64,000 nucleotides of DNA from Ilex aquifolium (Eukaryota > Streptophyta > Magnoliopsida > Aquifoliales > Aquifoliaceae): assembly GCA_951799425.1 (NCBI GenBank), contig OX637393.1:40240378-40304377 (forward strand). The letters run 5' to 3'. The position numbers and the translations under genes are program-made. Of this stretch, positions 44,078-55,436 are shown piece after piece. Every line of letters begins with the position of its first letter. Within the stretch, counting starts at the first letter, position 1. The notes under the pieces were generated by a model. It had not been told where the DNA came from. It ran no database searches and worked only from the letters and a program-made list of their open reading frames with translations.

Positions 44078-45296
44078 TCATCTTTGAGTATTATGAAATT
44101 GCTCCATCTCTCTGCCCATTTGTACAAGCAAATGTTCAAATATAGTCAACGGAGGAAGACCACCTATGGGAGAATTTGGGACATCCTGAGCTTCAACTTC
44201 ATCCTTAGCTTCAACTTTATTCTCGATTTCAACTTGTGGCTGTTGAGTTTTCTTTTTCTTCCCTTGCCCCAAACTCTTTTTTATTGTCCCACCATAAATC
44301 GGATTCATGGGAGTGGAATAAGCGTCGCTTGAGTGAATCACAACTCCATAATCTTTGAAATCAAAATTGGGAATGAGAGACATCGCCGCCTATCCTTCGT
44401 ACCTTGTACCGAAATAATTTCATCAACTATTAAACAAGATAGATCTATACATATACCCTTTCCAATGGCATACAGAAGATGAGCTCGATCAAGTCCAAAA
44501 TCAGCAGTATGTCCTCTTAGACTAATATTGTACCCTACTATAAAGTTTAACATCCTATATTTGAAAGTAAGGTCTTGCTGAAAAAATACTGGATTGTCAA
44601 CACTCTCACTAAAATTATTAGGTATACCATCAATTTCTGCATAAACATCTTTCAACTTAGGTATGTCTTTAGAATTCTTGAATGGATAGGTAAGTGTATC
44701 GTTAGGAACAAAGGGTTGGCGAACTCCCAATATTTTTGAAACTAAATATGGGGTTACTTAAAACTTACATTCATCACAAGGGACTTAAACTTGTGATCAC
44801 CTTTGTCAATATCATACATGTTAGAATAAAATATCTTCACCAATGTATTATATGTTTTATCCGTCTTCTTGATATCAACTGTAGAATTTCATTGATGAAG
44901 AGCAAAAATAACATCACATCCTACATCTTTTAATTAATCCAGTAAAACACCAATCTCTAATAACAAAGGCCTATAATAAAAGTAGTTATCATACCAATGT
45001 TTGTAATTTTTGTTGAAAAACGATATGTCTTCATTGCATATGGGGTTGGATGAACTTGTTGGATTGGGTATAGGGTTGGATGAACTTGAGGTATTGAATG
45101 AGGGATCAACAGTGGGATCAACTGGATTGGGGGAGGTGGGATCAACTCTAGAGGACGGATCAATGGAGGGAGGATCATTACAGTTCTTTTTCGAGGAGGG
45201 ACCAATGGAGGGAGGATCATTACAACTCTTCTTCCTCTTCATTTTTTCACTGTTGTCCACAACTTTTGGTCTATACTTCTTTCTACCTTCGGTCAT
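44078..45296 (-). pseudogene. 'Putative plant transposon protein' domain pseudogene
   Basis: The minus strand starts with MTEGRKKYRPKVVDNSEK and a Ser/Pro/Asn/Asp low-complexity region (45296-45030). It continues in broken frames (VKIFYSNMYDIDKGDHKF near 44830), then an open stretch 44730-44338 with GVRQPFVPNDTLTYPF, FKYRMLNFIVGYNISLRG and RAHLLYAIGKGICIDL. It ends after another frame change in a Lys/Glu-rich tail (44383-44078). The LLYAIGKG...IDL pattern is that of the widespread domain named 'putative plant transposon protein' (PF20167-like, from memory). It is convergent with the MULE transposase and separated from it by the motif array, so it could be a second gene of the same element. 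Confidence 0.55.
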
Positions 45297-45469
45297 TATA
45301 CTCTACTGTAATAAGAAAAAAATCTAGTAAAAAAAAAAGAGCAATAACATGGTAAATTATCTATTATTTATGAGCAATAACAATTGATGGAGATGTGAGG
45401 AACATATGATTGCATTACTTTTGAACCATCATTTACAAAAACAATCATTCGTGCAACCCAAAAACACAT

Positions 45470-45580
45470 CCCTTATGCAACTATGTGTACAAAAATATTA
45501 TGAAATTGAGAGAGAGAGAGACAACTACGTATACAAAAATATGATGAAATAGAGAGAGAGAGAGAGAAAATGGATACCTC
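45470..45580. repeat. GA-rich microsatellite with ~55-bp duplication
   Basis: ACAAAAATATTATGAAATTG + (GA)n is followed by a second copy ACAAAAATATGATGAAATA + (GA)n. The adjacent plus ORF (45570-45758) is not supported by any domain. Confidence 0.85.
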
Positions 45581-45856
45581 AGAGAAAAGGAAGGCGGTGA
45601 CAGTGGCGGTGGTTGCTCTGGGTTGTGGCAGTGGCTCCGGTGTCGATTGGGTTCGATTAGATTTGGTTGCTGATTTGGGGTTTGAGGCTATGGCGATGGT
45701 TGCTGATTTAGGATTTTGGGTATGCAATCAGGTTGAATTTTCACCGATTTGGGGTTAGATCGATGATTTAGAGTATACAATCAGGTTAGATCGTTGATTT
45801 AGGGTTTTGAGGAGTTGGATTTTTGGTTTGGGGGAATAGAAGAAAAAAAAGAAGTT

Positions 45857-45901
45857 GATCGCTATATGAGCGATCTAACCTGGATCGCTTATGTGGCGAT
45901 C
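45857..45901. other. Two adjacent GATCGC hairpins
   Basis: GATCGC-tatatga-GCGATC (45857-45875) and GATCGC-ttatgtg-GCGATC (45883-45901) have identical 6-bp stems and 7-base loops, 7 bp apart. More GATCG words follow near 45939 and 45963. The function is unknown. Confidence 0.85.
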
Positions 45902-46019
45902 AGTGGTTTCAGCAGCAATCTTGTAGCAAATTAATCTCGATCGGTCAATCAGTGATCAAGTTGCGATCAGGTCCAAAGTAAATTTCACTTATACCCCTAA
46001 ATTATCACCCTTTTTTCAA

Positions 46020-46910
46020 TTTTCCCCCATATTTTTCATATTACACCATCAACTATGTAATTAGTTTCATATTACCCTAAAATTTTTTACCTATTTTAAT
46101 TTAACACAAAATATGATAACTTTGTTGTAATTTATTTAGTGGTGAAAATTTTTGTTGTAATATTTTTAACTTAACCCAAAATATAACCCAAAAAAATGGC
46201 AATTTTACCCAAAAAAATTGTTTTTTTCGGATTGTCAAAAAAATTGTTGATAACCTTACTGTAACATTTTAGTAATAGCCAAAAAAATGTGGTAAATTTT
46301 AGTTGTAATTTAGCCTAAAATAGTGGTGAATGATAACCCAATCCTAACCTCCTAATATTTTTAACTTAATCTAAAATGGTAAATTTAATGTCACTCAATA
46401 ACTCCAAATATTGTAAATTTTTCCTTATATTTTTATTTCAGGTTTACATATGATAAATAATTATTATTTTTTAAAACTAATTTTAATTTCTATTATCACT
46501 TAAAATAGTGGTGAACTTACTTTGATAACCTAATCCTAACCTCCTAATATTTTTAACTTAAATCAAAAATGGTAAATTTAATGTCACTCAATAACCCCAA
46601 ATATTGTAAATTTTTCCTTTTATTTTTATTTAGGTTTAAATATGATAAATAATTATGATTTTCAAAAACTAATTTTAATTTCTATTATCACTTATTTTTA
46701 ATGTATATACCGGTTTCACTTATTTTTAAAGTATATTTAATACCCAAAAAATGTGAAAAACTTTAATTGTAATTTAACCTAAAATAGTGGTGAACTTACT
46801 TATTTTTATTTTTTCTTATATTTTTATTTAGGTTTAAATAAGATAAAAAATTATCATTTTTTAAAATTAATTTTAATTTCTATTATCACTTATTTTAAAG
46901 TATACAGCGG
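46020..46910. repeat. ~185-bp tandem repeat, AT-rich
   Basis: TAAAATAGTGGTGAA...CCAATCCTAACCTCCTAATA occurs at 46316 and again at 46501, with a partial third copy from 46787. The units contain GTGGTAAATTTT-like words similar to those around the MULE. No coding sequence. Confidence 0.85.
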
Positions 46911-47210
46911 TTTTACTTATTTTTAAAATATATACCGATGAAACCGGTTATGGGTTTCGGAGTGTATAATTGGCGAGCATACGCCCCATTCTACTTTTTC
47001 GGTATGATACCGACTTTTATTTTTTCGGTATTGAAGCCAACTCCCAAAAGAAAATGAAATTAGGCATATGACGTGAGAAGTGAGAACACATACTTTTGTG
47101 TTATCAGTGAGAGGTATTTCATTATATTTTTCTTCAATTTCAATAAATTTCAATAAATAGGCTTGACCTCAAGTGGGGCCCATAATTTATAAGTGAGAGA
47201 ATATACAAAG
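46911..47210. other. Short non-coding spacer
   Basis: CTTTTTCGGTATGATACCGA near 46995 forms an imperfect palindrome. No gene is supported. Confidence 0.4.
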
Positions 47211-47540
47211 GTAAATCTCATAAATGCCCCCTTAAATTATGATCTTTATTTTAAAATGCCCGTGAACTTTTATTTAATTTTGTACTATGTAACTGATTTC
47301 AATTAACATTTTTTGTTAATTTTAAATAGTAAATGATACAGATCTAAACAAGTGAAATGCACGTGACTGTTGGTTGGGCGTTTGAATTTGTGTCATTTAA
47401 CATCTAAAATTAACGAAATCTGTCAATTAAAACCAACTATATAGTTCAATGAGTAAATTGGGATAAATAAAAATTCAAGAAACATTTTAAAACAAAGGCC
47501 AAAGTTTAAGGAGCGATTATGAAATTTTTATGAAATTTAC
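47211..47540. mobile_element. Foldback MITE, ~330 bp
   Basis: The left end GTAAATCTCATAAATG...CCCTTAAATTATG...TTTTAAAATG is mirrored by the right end (reverse complement GTAAATTTCATAAAAAT...TCCTTAAACTTTGG...TTTTAAAATG). Pairing extends over ~120 bp per arm. No clear target duplication was found (CAAAG versus TCAAA). Confidence 0.6.
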
Positions 47541-48141
47541 TCAAAACGTGATAAAGGAACCTAAATCATTTGCAGAACTATTAACAACAATGATTTAAAA
47601 ATAGCTTAGAACTACAAAGATCTTAAAAAATAAAAAATATAACTCTAGTGGTACCTTTTTTCTTTTTCTTTTTCTATTCCTCTCATACCAATTAAAATTC
47701 ATTTCCAACGAGCAAACCTGTCATTTGAGAGAAAGAACAATTAAGGTTCGTGTCAAAGCATAGACAATCAAAAATTCACAAAAATTATGAAAACCCCCAA
47801 AAAACAAGAAAAGAATAAATGATCTCTAATAAACTGATGTGCTAACACATAGAGATGTTTTCTTTCATGGGATGTGCTCACATCGAATCCAAGAACAGAA
47901 CACTAAAACCCAAACAAGAATAATCAGGTAGGTATGCAATAAATTAGAGCTCCAGGACCAAGAAAAGTTCCGGACCATAGACCTTTAAGAAAAATAACAG
48001 ATCATTAAGGCCAAAGAAATACCTATCCACACAGTATTTCTAATAAGATGGAGTAGAAAAGTGATTGACACCATCTTAAAGCAATCTCACTTCACCAAGT
48101 TGAAACCGCCACAGCTCCATTCTCCCATCTCTCTCTCTCTC
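47541..48141. other. Non-coding spacer
   Basis: AT-rich unique-looking sequence. No ORF or repeat is supported. Confidence 0.45.
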
Positions 48142-48335
48142 GATGAAGTTGGTAATTCTACGAATAATAAAGACAGCTGATTCTGAGTTTAATGCCACCA
48201 ACTACTCAAATGGTTCGGTGTTTATGGATCTCTCTCGTGATGAAGTTTAGTAATTATACTAATAATAAAGACAGTTGACTATGAGTTTAATGCCACCAAC
48301 TGGTTCAGTATGTGATCGTACCTAAGACTTGTCCT
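48142..48335. repeat. 97-bp direct repeat of a dispersed family
   Basis: GATGAAGTT...AATAATAAAGACAGCTGA...AATGCCACCAACT at 48142 repeats at 48239. A third copy of the core lies at 22300-22340. Confidence 0.85.
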
Positions 48336-48539
48336 TTTTTTTTTGTGGGATATTTGGTGGGAGGTCCGTATGGAGTGATTTTTTTTGGTTTTAGGTTCAG
48401 CCTCAAGATTTTTAAGGTCAAAAGTCTATAAAATTAATTGTTGATAAAAATATTCTTAATGAAAGAGGATAGTAAAAAAAAAATTATTTAAATGACAAAA
48501 AAAAAAAATTAAAAATATCCACCATTATCCAATTTTTAT

Positions 48540-50090
48540 ATTTATTATCACTATTAACCATCATCATCCCAACATCGTTGCCACCACCTACCACCATCAC
48601 CATCGCAATCACCACCGCCATCACCAACCACCACTGCCGTCGCCGCCACCACCACCACCAGCACCACAACTACAACTACAACCATCATCGCCGTCGTCCA
48701 TAACACCTAACCACCACCACCACCCACGGCCGTCCACCAGCCACCACTTACGCCCCTACCATCACTTGCCAACCACCCACCCCTCTATCGTCACCTGCCA
48801 ACCACCCACCATCGCCGCCAACCACCACCCATCACCACTAAGCACCACCATCACCCATCGCCACTAACCACCACCCCCACCCACTAACACCTACCACCAT
48901 CACCTACCATCGCTGCCAACCACCACCTCCCACTAACTAAAATACTGAAAATTAGCCAATTATCGTCGCTAGTCACCACTACTTGTCAACCACCACCACC
49001 CACTGCTCGTCACCCACCACCACTCAGCATCGTCACCAACCAATACTACCGTCCACCCAAAACAGTGAAAAATTGGCATATATCCACTACCCACCATTGT
49101 TGCCAACTACTACTATCCAAAACTCACCACCACCTACTAACCGTCATCGCCATCATCAACCACCACCACCACCCAACATCCAAAACAGTAAAAAACTAGT
49201 CTATCACCCACCATTCAAAACGGTAAAATACCAACCCATCACCTAAACCAGTAAAAAACTAACTACTATCAAACATCTCCGTCAACCACCACCATAATCC
49301 ACCACCACCACCAACATCACCATCACCCACACCCATCCACTATCCCTACCACCACCATCGCCGCCACAACCATCCACCACCCTAAGACAATATAAAACTA
49401 GCCTACCACCAATCACCATCACCGATCACTCAAAATAGTAAAAAACTAACTTATTATAGAAAACAGTAAAAACCTAACTCACCACCAAACATCGCCACCA
49501 ACTCACCACCAAACATCGCCACCAACTCACCACCCATCATCCCCACCACCTTTGCCACCACCACCACCCATAACCATCGCTGCCAAGTACCACCACCCAC
49601 CCACAACTCAAAACAGTGAAACACTACCCACCACCACCCATTACCACCACCACCACCACTCATGCCAACCACCACAACCACCCATCACAAAAAAGGGTAA
49701 AAAATTAGTCCACCCACCTGCCGTCGCCACCACCCCCACCCCCCCTTCCCCACCACCCAAAACAGTAAAAAACTTTTCTACCATCAACCAACATTACCCA
49801 CCACCCACTACTACCACCAACCATTGCCTCCAACCATCCACTATCAATTACAGTGAAAAACTAGTCCACCATCATCCACCATCACCCAAAATAATGAAAA
49901 ATTAATAATAAAAAATATTGAAAAAAACATAAATAATGAAAAACTAGCACACCACCCTCCATCGCCACAAACCACCACCACCCACCACTAAAAATAGTGA
50001 AAACTAGCTCACCACCACCACCATCTCCACCAACCACCTCCACCCCACCACCCAAAATACTAGCCTACCACCATAACCACTGAACTAAAA
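48540..50090. repeat. CCA-rich, strand-asymmetric tract with AAAACAGTAAAAAACTAG spacers
   Basis: About 1.5 kb on the plus strand is made almost only of (C/A)-rich CCACCA and CACCATC words. They are broken at irregular intervals by near-copies of AAAACAGTGAAAAACTAGCC (e.g. 48943, 49060, 49185, 49247, 49446, 49610, 49760, 49850). The short ORFs in it are Pro/Thr/His low-complexity artefacts. It resembles a decayed compound minisatellite. Confidence 0.85.
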
Positions 50091-50229
50091 ACAGTAAAAA
50101 ATTATTAAACAAAAAAAAGCTGAATAAAGTAAAAAATTACTAAACTCAAAAACAATTGACCACAACATACTATACCAAATTCAATCAAAACAAGTACTGT
50201 GAAAGAGTGAAATTTATCAAAAACATTGC

Positions 50230-50272
50230 AGTATTACACACACATACAGAGGAGAGAGAGAGAGAGAGAGAT
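50230..50272. repeat. (GA)n microsatellite
   Basis: GAGGAGAGAGAGAGAGAGAGAG lies directly upstream of the ATGGGTTCC word that opens the next segment. Confidence 0.9.
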
Positions 50273-50387
50273 GGGTTCCTTCCTCACGAAGAAGAAGACT
50301 CCTACAGATGGGTTGCTTTCTTTTCGTTTTTTCTCAACAACAAAAGGGAGGGGAGGGTAAAGAAAACCTCTAGTGTGCTTGGAAAAT

Positions 50388-50773
50388 GATGAGGATGTCC
50401 ATGACAATAAGATTCAGGGACTAGTTGCGGCTTCTCCCGACGGTGATACATCCCTATCATCGCCGCCGCCAGAGATGTTGTTACGAATGCTATAGATAAG
50501 GCGACGAAGCAGATACAGAAGTTCCAGAGGACTCAATCCGAGAAGCTGAATCGGGAAATTTTCATGAATCCTTGGCTAGAGCTCCGGCGATCGGAGACAG
50601 GGATACGGGAGTTAGTCGCCATCTCCGGCGAAAGATCGACGATGACGTCACTTTACACGGTGGACAGTCTGAGCAATGAGTTCCGTTGCAAGAGAGAGAC
50701 GGAGACGGAGAGAGACATCGTTGCAAGGGAAAGCGACATCTTTGAGAGAGAGAGAGGGTGGATTCTGTCATGA
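50388..50773 (+). pseudogene. Possible captured host-gene fragment, unidentified
   Basis: This is a locally G+C-richer block with normal codon texture between AT-rich transposon debris. One frame reads DEDVHDNKIQGLVAASPDGD and then SPPPE. A one-base shift near 50463 leads to ~100 open codons: RDVVTNAIDKATKQIQKFQR, EKLNREIFMNPWLELRRSE, TGIRELVAISGERSTMTSLY, and a charged tail ending at TGA 50771-50773. The amphipathic, Gln/Lys-rich text looks like real protein, possibly helical, but I cannot name it. No promoter or splice sites were established. It could also be the first exon of a weakly conserved gene. Confidence 0.4.
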
Positions 50774-52075
50774 AGTGTCAAACCCAGGAACTCAAATCAC
50801 TTCAAAAAGTGTATATGAAACCCAAAAGGAAAAATGAGAGAACAAATTGATTAAACAAAGAACATCAACAGTTTTGCTACATAATAGACCGATTTTTCAA
50901 CCTACCCGGTGATGATGGTTAGAGGGATCCATCCATGCAAAGTTCAGTCTCCTCTTGAGATTGAGAGAGACTGAGAGAGAGAGAAAAAAAAAAAAGAAGC
51001 AGCAGCAGCAGCAGTAGCACTAGCAGTTGTGTTTCTAGAATAAGAAATGGCTTACAAAATCAACATGAGTTAAAGGGTTGGCTGATCATTCAAAAAAGAG
51101 CAATGATATTAGGACTTAATTAAGTGGTATAATTTACTAACTTAATTCGACTTTCGAATTGACCGTAGATTTCATCAAATATTAAAATTTAGTATTGATT
51201 CAATTATTCTTATCAAACCACGTCATTTTGTCAATAAATTAAATTAAAATTTTAAATTCAAATAATATTACTCTTAAAAAAAAAATTAATATGATACATT
51301 ATAAAAATTGTGGGTTCTTTATTTCTTTGTTACTTTTTTCTTCAAATTCTTTTTGGGCAGATCATCTATTATTAATTGGTAAAAGATTCACTTATATGTA
51401 TATTAAATTCCACTTAAATGTTTGGTATGTGATTCGTCATAAAAAAAATTGAAGAAAAAATATATTAATAGAATATCACTCCACAAATTGGATACTAAAT
51501 TTGTGTATGGGAGTTAACTAATTCACCTCAAAAATATCATAATGTGTTATCATTAATAATAAACTAATTAAGTTAATATTAAACATGAATAAAAGAATAA
51601 CAAGAATTTGACATACAAAAAAAGTTTATTTTATTTTATTTTTCTTAATTTTGTAAAAATATTATATAAATCCGTGTAGAATTAAAGTGTATTTTGTTGA
51701 TTTTGCTAATGAATGGATTAAGTATGTTTTGAGTTTAGAAGTGAATAATATAGTCCAAGATTTTTAATTTAAAACTTTTATGGGTCTTACCAAACAAGTC
51801 ATGAATACTAAACAAATTAGATTAGCATTAGGATAACTATTATCACTAATTAAATACGTTAAAATAAAATTAATTAACATTCAACATGAACCCAAAATAT
51901 CACAATTTGAACACAAACGATAAAACTCAATTGCTACCCCAAATCTCACTTCTACTTTAAGTAGAAGTGTTGTGGATTACTGTTGTCCAAAAAAAAAAAA
52001 ATTGCTACCCCAAAAAAAATAATGCTCACTAATTAGTCAAACTTACAATTCAATTTACTTTCATAAAAAAACTAT
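50774..52075. other. Non-coding stretch with dispersed repeat and a perfect hairpin
   Basis: GA and GCA microsatellites lie at 50958-51015. The second copy of the block TCAAATTCTTTTTGGGCAGA is at 51342-51432 (first at 22881). A perfect hairpin, CACTTCTACTT-t-AAGTAGAAGTG, is at 51947-51969. No gene is supported. Confidence 0.55.
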
Positions 52076-53487
52076 GGTAAATTATAATACACGCCCTAAC
52101 ATTTGACCAAATAACATGAAGATCCCCTGACATTTATAAAATTAACCGGCAACCCCTTGTTGGCGCGAAGAGTGATCGGCATTAACAGAAGTGATAAAAG
52201 GACTATTTTAACTCTTTAATTTAATTTAAAATAAATACATAATAAATAAAATATGTTATCAAAAAATTAAATTAATAAGTAAAAAAAAATCTCTCTCTCC
52301 TCTCACATCTCACTCATTGCTTACTCCACCCGACAACCGCCACCACCACTACCGCTCATCCTCCTCTCCTTTCTCTCTCTCTGCAAACCTGTAACTCCTC
52401 TATCTTTCTCTCTCACAGATCCCCCGGGCCCCCATCCCCTCCCCGTAACACCCCTCACCGCAAACAAGCCCTCACAACCCAGCTGCCACCACTACTACCC
52501 CAAACCTTCTCTCTCTCTCTCTCTCCATTTCAATTATTTGTTTGTTTTCTCTTCAACAGGAGGAGGTCTGGAGGACTTATATATGCTTACTCACCACCCA
52601 CTATCTCGTTTACGCGAAAAATCCCTTCACTCCAAAGTTTGTTTCCGTGAGAACTTCCACCAAATCTCTATCTCTCTCTCGCTTAGATCACTCAAGCCCC
52701 CCGCCCCATCCCTGCAACAAACCCCACCGCACCTAGCCCTCCCAACCCAGCTGCCACTCCTAACCCTCTAATACCAACCCCCCTTCTTCTCCCCCACCCA
52801 AGATTGTGCGTCTCTAATTGAACAACCCTAGATCTGAAGACTTAATCACCTCTCTCTCTCTCTCTAGATTTGCAAAATCCACATGAATTGGTGAGTCGCC
52901 ACCCTCGAATCAGCCATTTTCTCTCTCGAATCATCCAAAACCCACATAAAGGAGTTGCCGGGGGTAGGGAAGGAGGTCTTTACAGAGTCGGGAGTCGGGA
53001 GTTGGGGAGGAGCAGCGGGTCAGTGCTGTAAAATAGAGAGATGGTTAGGGCAACGGGCTGAGGTGAGGGGTGGTGGTGGACGGTGGACGGTGGGGTGATG
53101 GTGGAGGTGGGGCTGCAGTGATGGGAACATAACTATGGGGGAACTAAATATCCTAGTTAATGGTAATTTTTGAGTAAAATGTAATGCTTTAATGTTATTC
53201 TTTGATTAATTTTTATAATTACATAATCAATGTTGTTAAAATTGTAAATTTTGACAATTAGTGGATAAGATTATTTTAGAAATGTTGGGTAGGGTATTTT
53301 CGGAATTAGGTAATTTTTTTTTTCTAATGTCACTATTTTTCTGTTAGTCAGACTAACGGCGAGAAGACATAAGGAGTATTTGTGTCATGATTTTTAAATC
53401 TTAGATAGTTGTCGTGCAATTTTAGAAAAGTCAGTGAATTTCCGTATCATTTGGTCAAATGTTAGAAGGTGTGAATATAATTTATCC
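52076..53487. mobile_element. Non-autonomous MULE-like element, possibly Pack-MULE
   Basis: The ends are imperfect ~65-bp inverted repeats. The left end starts GGTAAATTATAATACACGCC and the right end, read inward, GGATAAATTATATTCACACC. Both continue with TAACATTTGACCAAAT and a CTGAC...AAAATT block. Flanks AAAAAACTA and AAAAAATTA could be a decayed 9-bp duplication. The interior (52290-53110) is C/T-rich and then G-rich, with a duplicated CCCAGCTGCCAC phrase (52477, 52747) and a UTR-like CT microsatellite. This suggests captured genic 5' sequence, but no protein is recognisable. Confidence 0.6.
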
Positions 53488-54645
53488 AAAAAATTACTTC
53501 AAAGAACAATTTTTAATAACGTACAGTCATTTGAATTATAGTCTAGTTGATGGATTGAATTCACATATGATTTTTATAGATATCATTTTAAATTTAATGT
53601 AAAAAGTTTGACGTGAATTAGATTCAAATAACTCAATTAGAATTGATTATAACAAAAATATCTAAATTTAAATTTAATATTGTCACTTTACATGCAATTT
53701 CATCATGTGTATGCAAAGACCAAAAAAAATCACGTGTATACACATATATAGTTTAAATTAAATTATATATATGATCAGATCTTTGTGTATTTAAATAATA
53801 AAGCATAAAATATGATATAATAAATTGAACTTTATACTTGTATTCATATTATTTGAATAGAATTTGTATATCTGATCAAAAAAAAAAAATAGAATTTGTA
53901 TCCAATTCAATTCATGAACATATGAAATTTGAACGGGTCAAAAGCTGATAGCCTGATACAACTCCCCAAAAATTCAGTCAAAAGTTACATCTCCACAAAG
54001 GCCAGAAACTCATAAAGAGAAAATAGGAAACAGAAAGATGAGTCAAAAGCTACTAAAAGTCCCTCTGACTTGTCTCTGGCCGTTGCACAGTCGTAGAAGG
54101 CAGGAGAGAGATGAGGTGATCGAGAAAAGGTCGAGTGAAAGAACAGCTAGCACATCCGTTCAAAAAAAGAGAGGGAGGTGTACTCGACAGGAGTCGATAA
54201 GAAAGCAGTAAATTTAGATCAAGTTTTACCGAGTTTGAGTGATAAAAGAATGAATTTGTTAAACAGGTCAAATAAATAAATCAATATAAAATAGACTAAA
54301 CACAACACAATACAAATTTGGGCTATGAAAAACTTCTTATAATTTTTCAGTGTAATATTTAAACTCTCCTGGGAAGTTATAAAACAATGATACAAACTCG
54401 CGACCAATTACAAGGGCCGGACTTATCATATCTTTTATATATGGGTTTTTCGGAAGTCTGTATACCAAATTAGATATAATTGTAAAAAAAATACATATAA
54501 CAAAATATTTTGGAAAAAAAGTCCACAGTTGAGATACAAATACGTAAATTCTCATTTTGTAAAATTTTCTTTCCTAAAAACTGTTACAAGACATTTATCT
54601 TAAGCGCTGAAATTTAGGATCATTTAATTCGAAATCTCAAATGTA
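53488..54645. other. Non-coding AT-rich stretch
   Basis: No supported gene. The short minus ORFs at 54053-54271 and 54219-54555 show no family pattern. Confidence 0.45.
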
Positions 54646-55275
54646 CCTTGATTCATGTGTATTTTTTTTTGGAAAGTGGTTTTTTTTACAAATTATATTT
54701 ATGCATTAAATATCTCCTACTTTTATTGAAGAACTTTAATATTCTGTAAATTTTAGGATATATCATTTTGTTTGAATTTCAAAATTTATTAATATCCGAA
54801 CTCCAGAACAGTGTAACAAAAATAGTGTAATAATACACTGTAACAAAGACAGTGTAACAATACACTGTAATAAAAATAGTGTTCAGTAATTTTGTGCATG
54901 CGGTAACAAATTCAAAATAGAGATAGACTATTTTGAATGAAATTATATGAAAATATATATTTGACAAAATGTAATAGTATAATATTTTGTGTAAATGTCT
55001 TGTTACACTATTATTTTTACATTGTTATTATTACACTGTTATGGAGTTCGGATATTAATATAATTTAAAAACAAAAGCACTTTTAAAAAAAATACGCATG
55101 AATTAAGGTGCATTAAATATAATTTGAAACCAAAACCACTTTCCAAAAAAAAATACGCATGAATCAAAAGATGACATAAAAATACGAAATACTAAAGTTC
55201 TCCTATAAAACTAGGATATGTTTAATGCACCACTTTCCAAAAAAAATACGCATGGATTAAGGGAGGATATAAAAG
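54646..55275. mobile_element. Nested foldback element
   Basis: The outer arms (54646-54772 and 55088-55275) share in inverse orientation GATTCATG(T/C)GTATTTTTTTT, GGAAAGTGGTTTT and AATTATATTTA..GCATTAAA; the right arm is partly doubled. Inside them a second inverted repeat (TTATTAATATCCGAACTCC at 54787; complement at 55043-55060) encloses short ACACTGTAACAAAAATAGTG tandem repeats. It looks like one MITE inserted in or beside another. Non-coding. Confidence 0.6.
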
Positions 55276-55436
55276 TTAGAAGAAAATATGAAAATTTCAA
55301 ATAATGTACTTGGAAGCAAATAAGAATCAAAATTAAGGATTTTTTTACCCTACATTTTTTTCTGTGTATTTTTTCACAATTAACTCTAATTTGGTGTACC
55401 TCATTCCAATTTCCCCTTTTATAAATATTAGATTTA

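Noticed and set aside
48983-49905. Pro/Thr/His-rich ORFs resembling extensins
   Set aside because: They are low-complexity readings of the CCA tract with no signal peptide, no SPPPP motifs and frequent stops in all frames.
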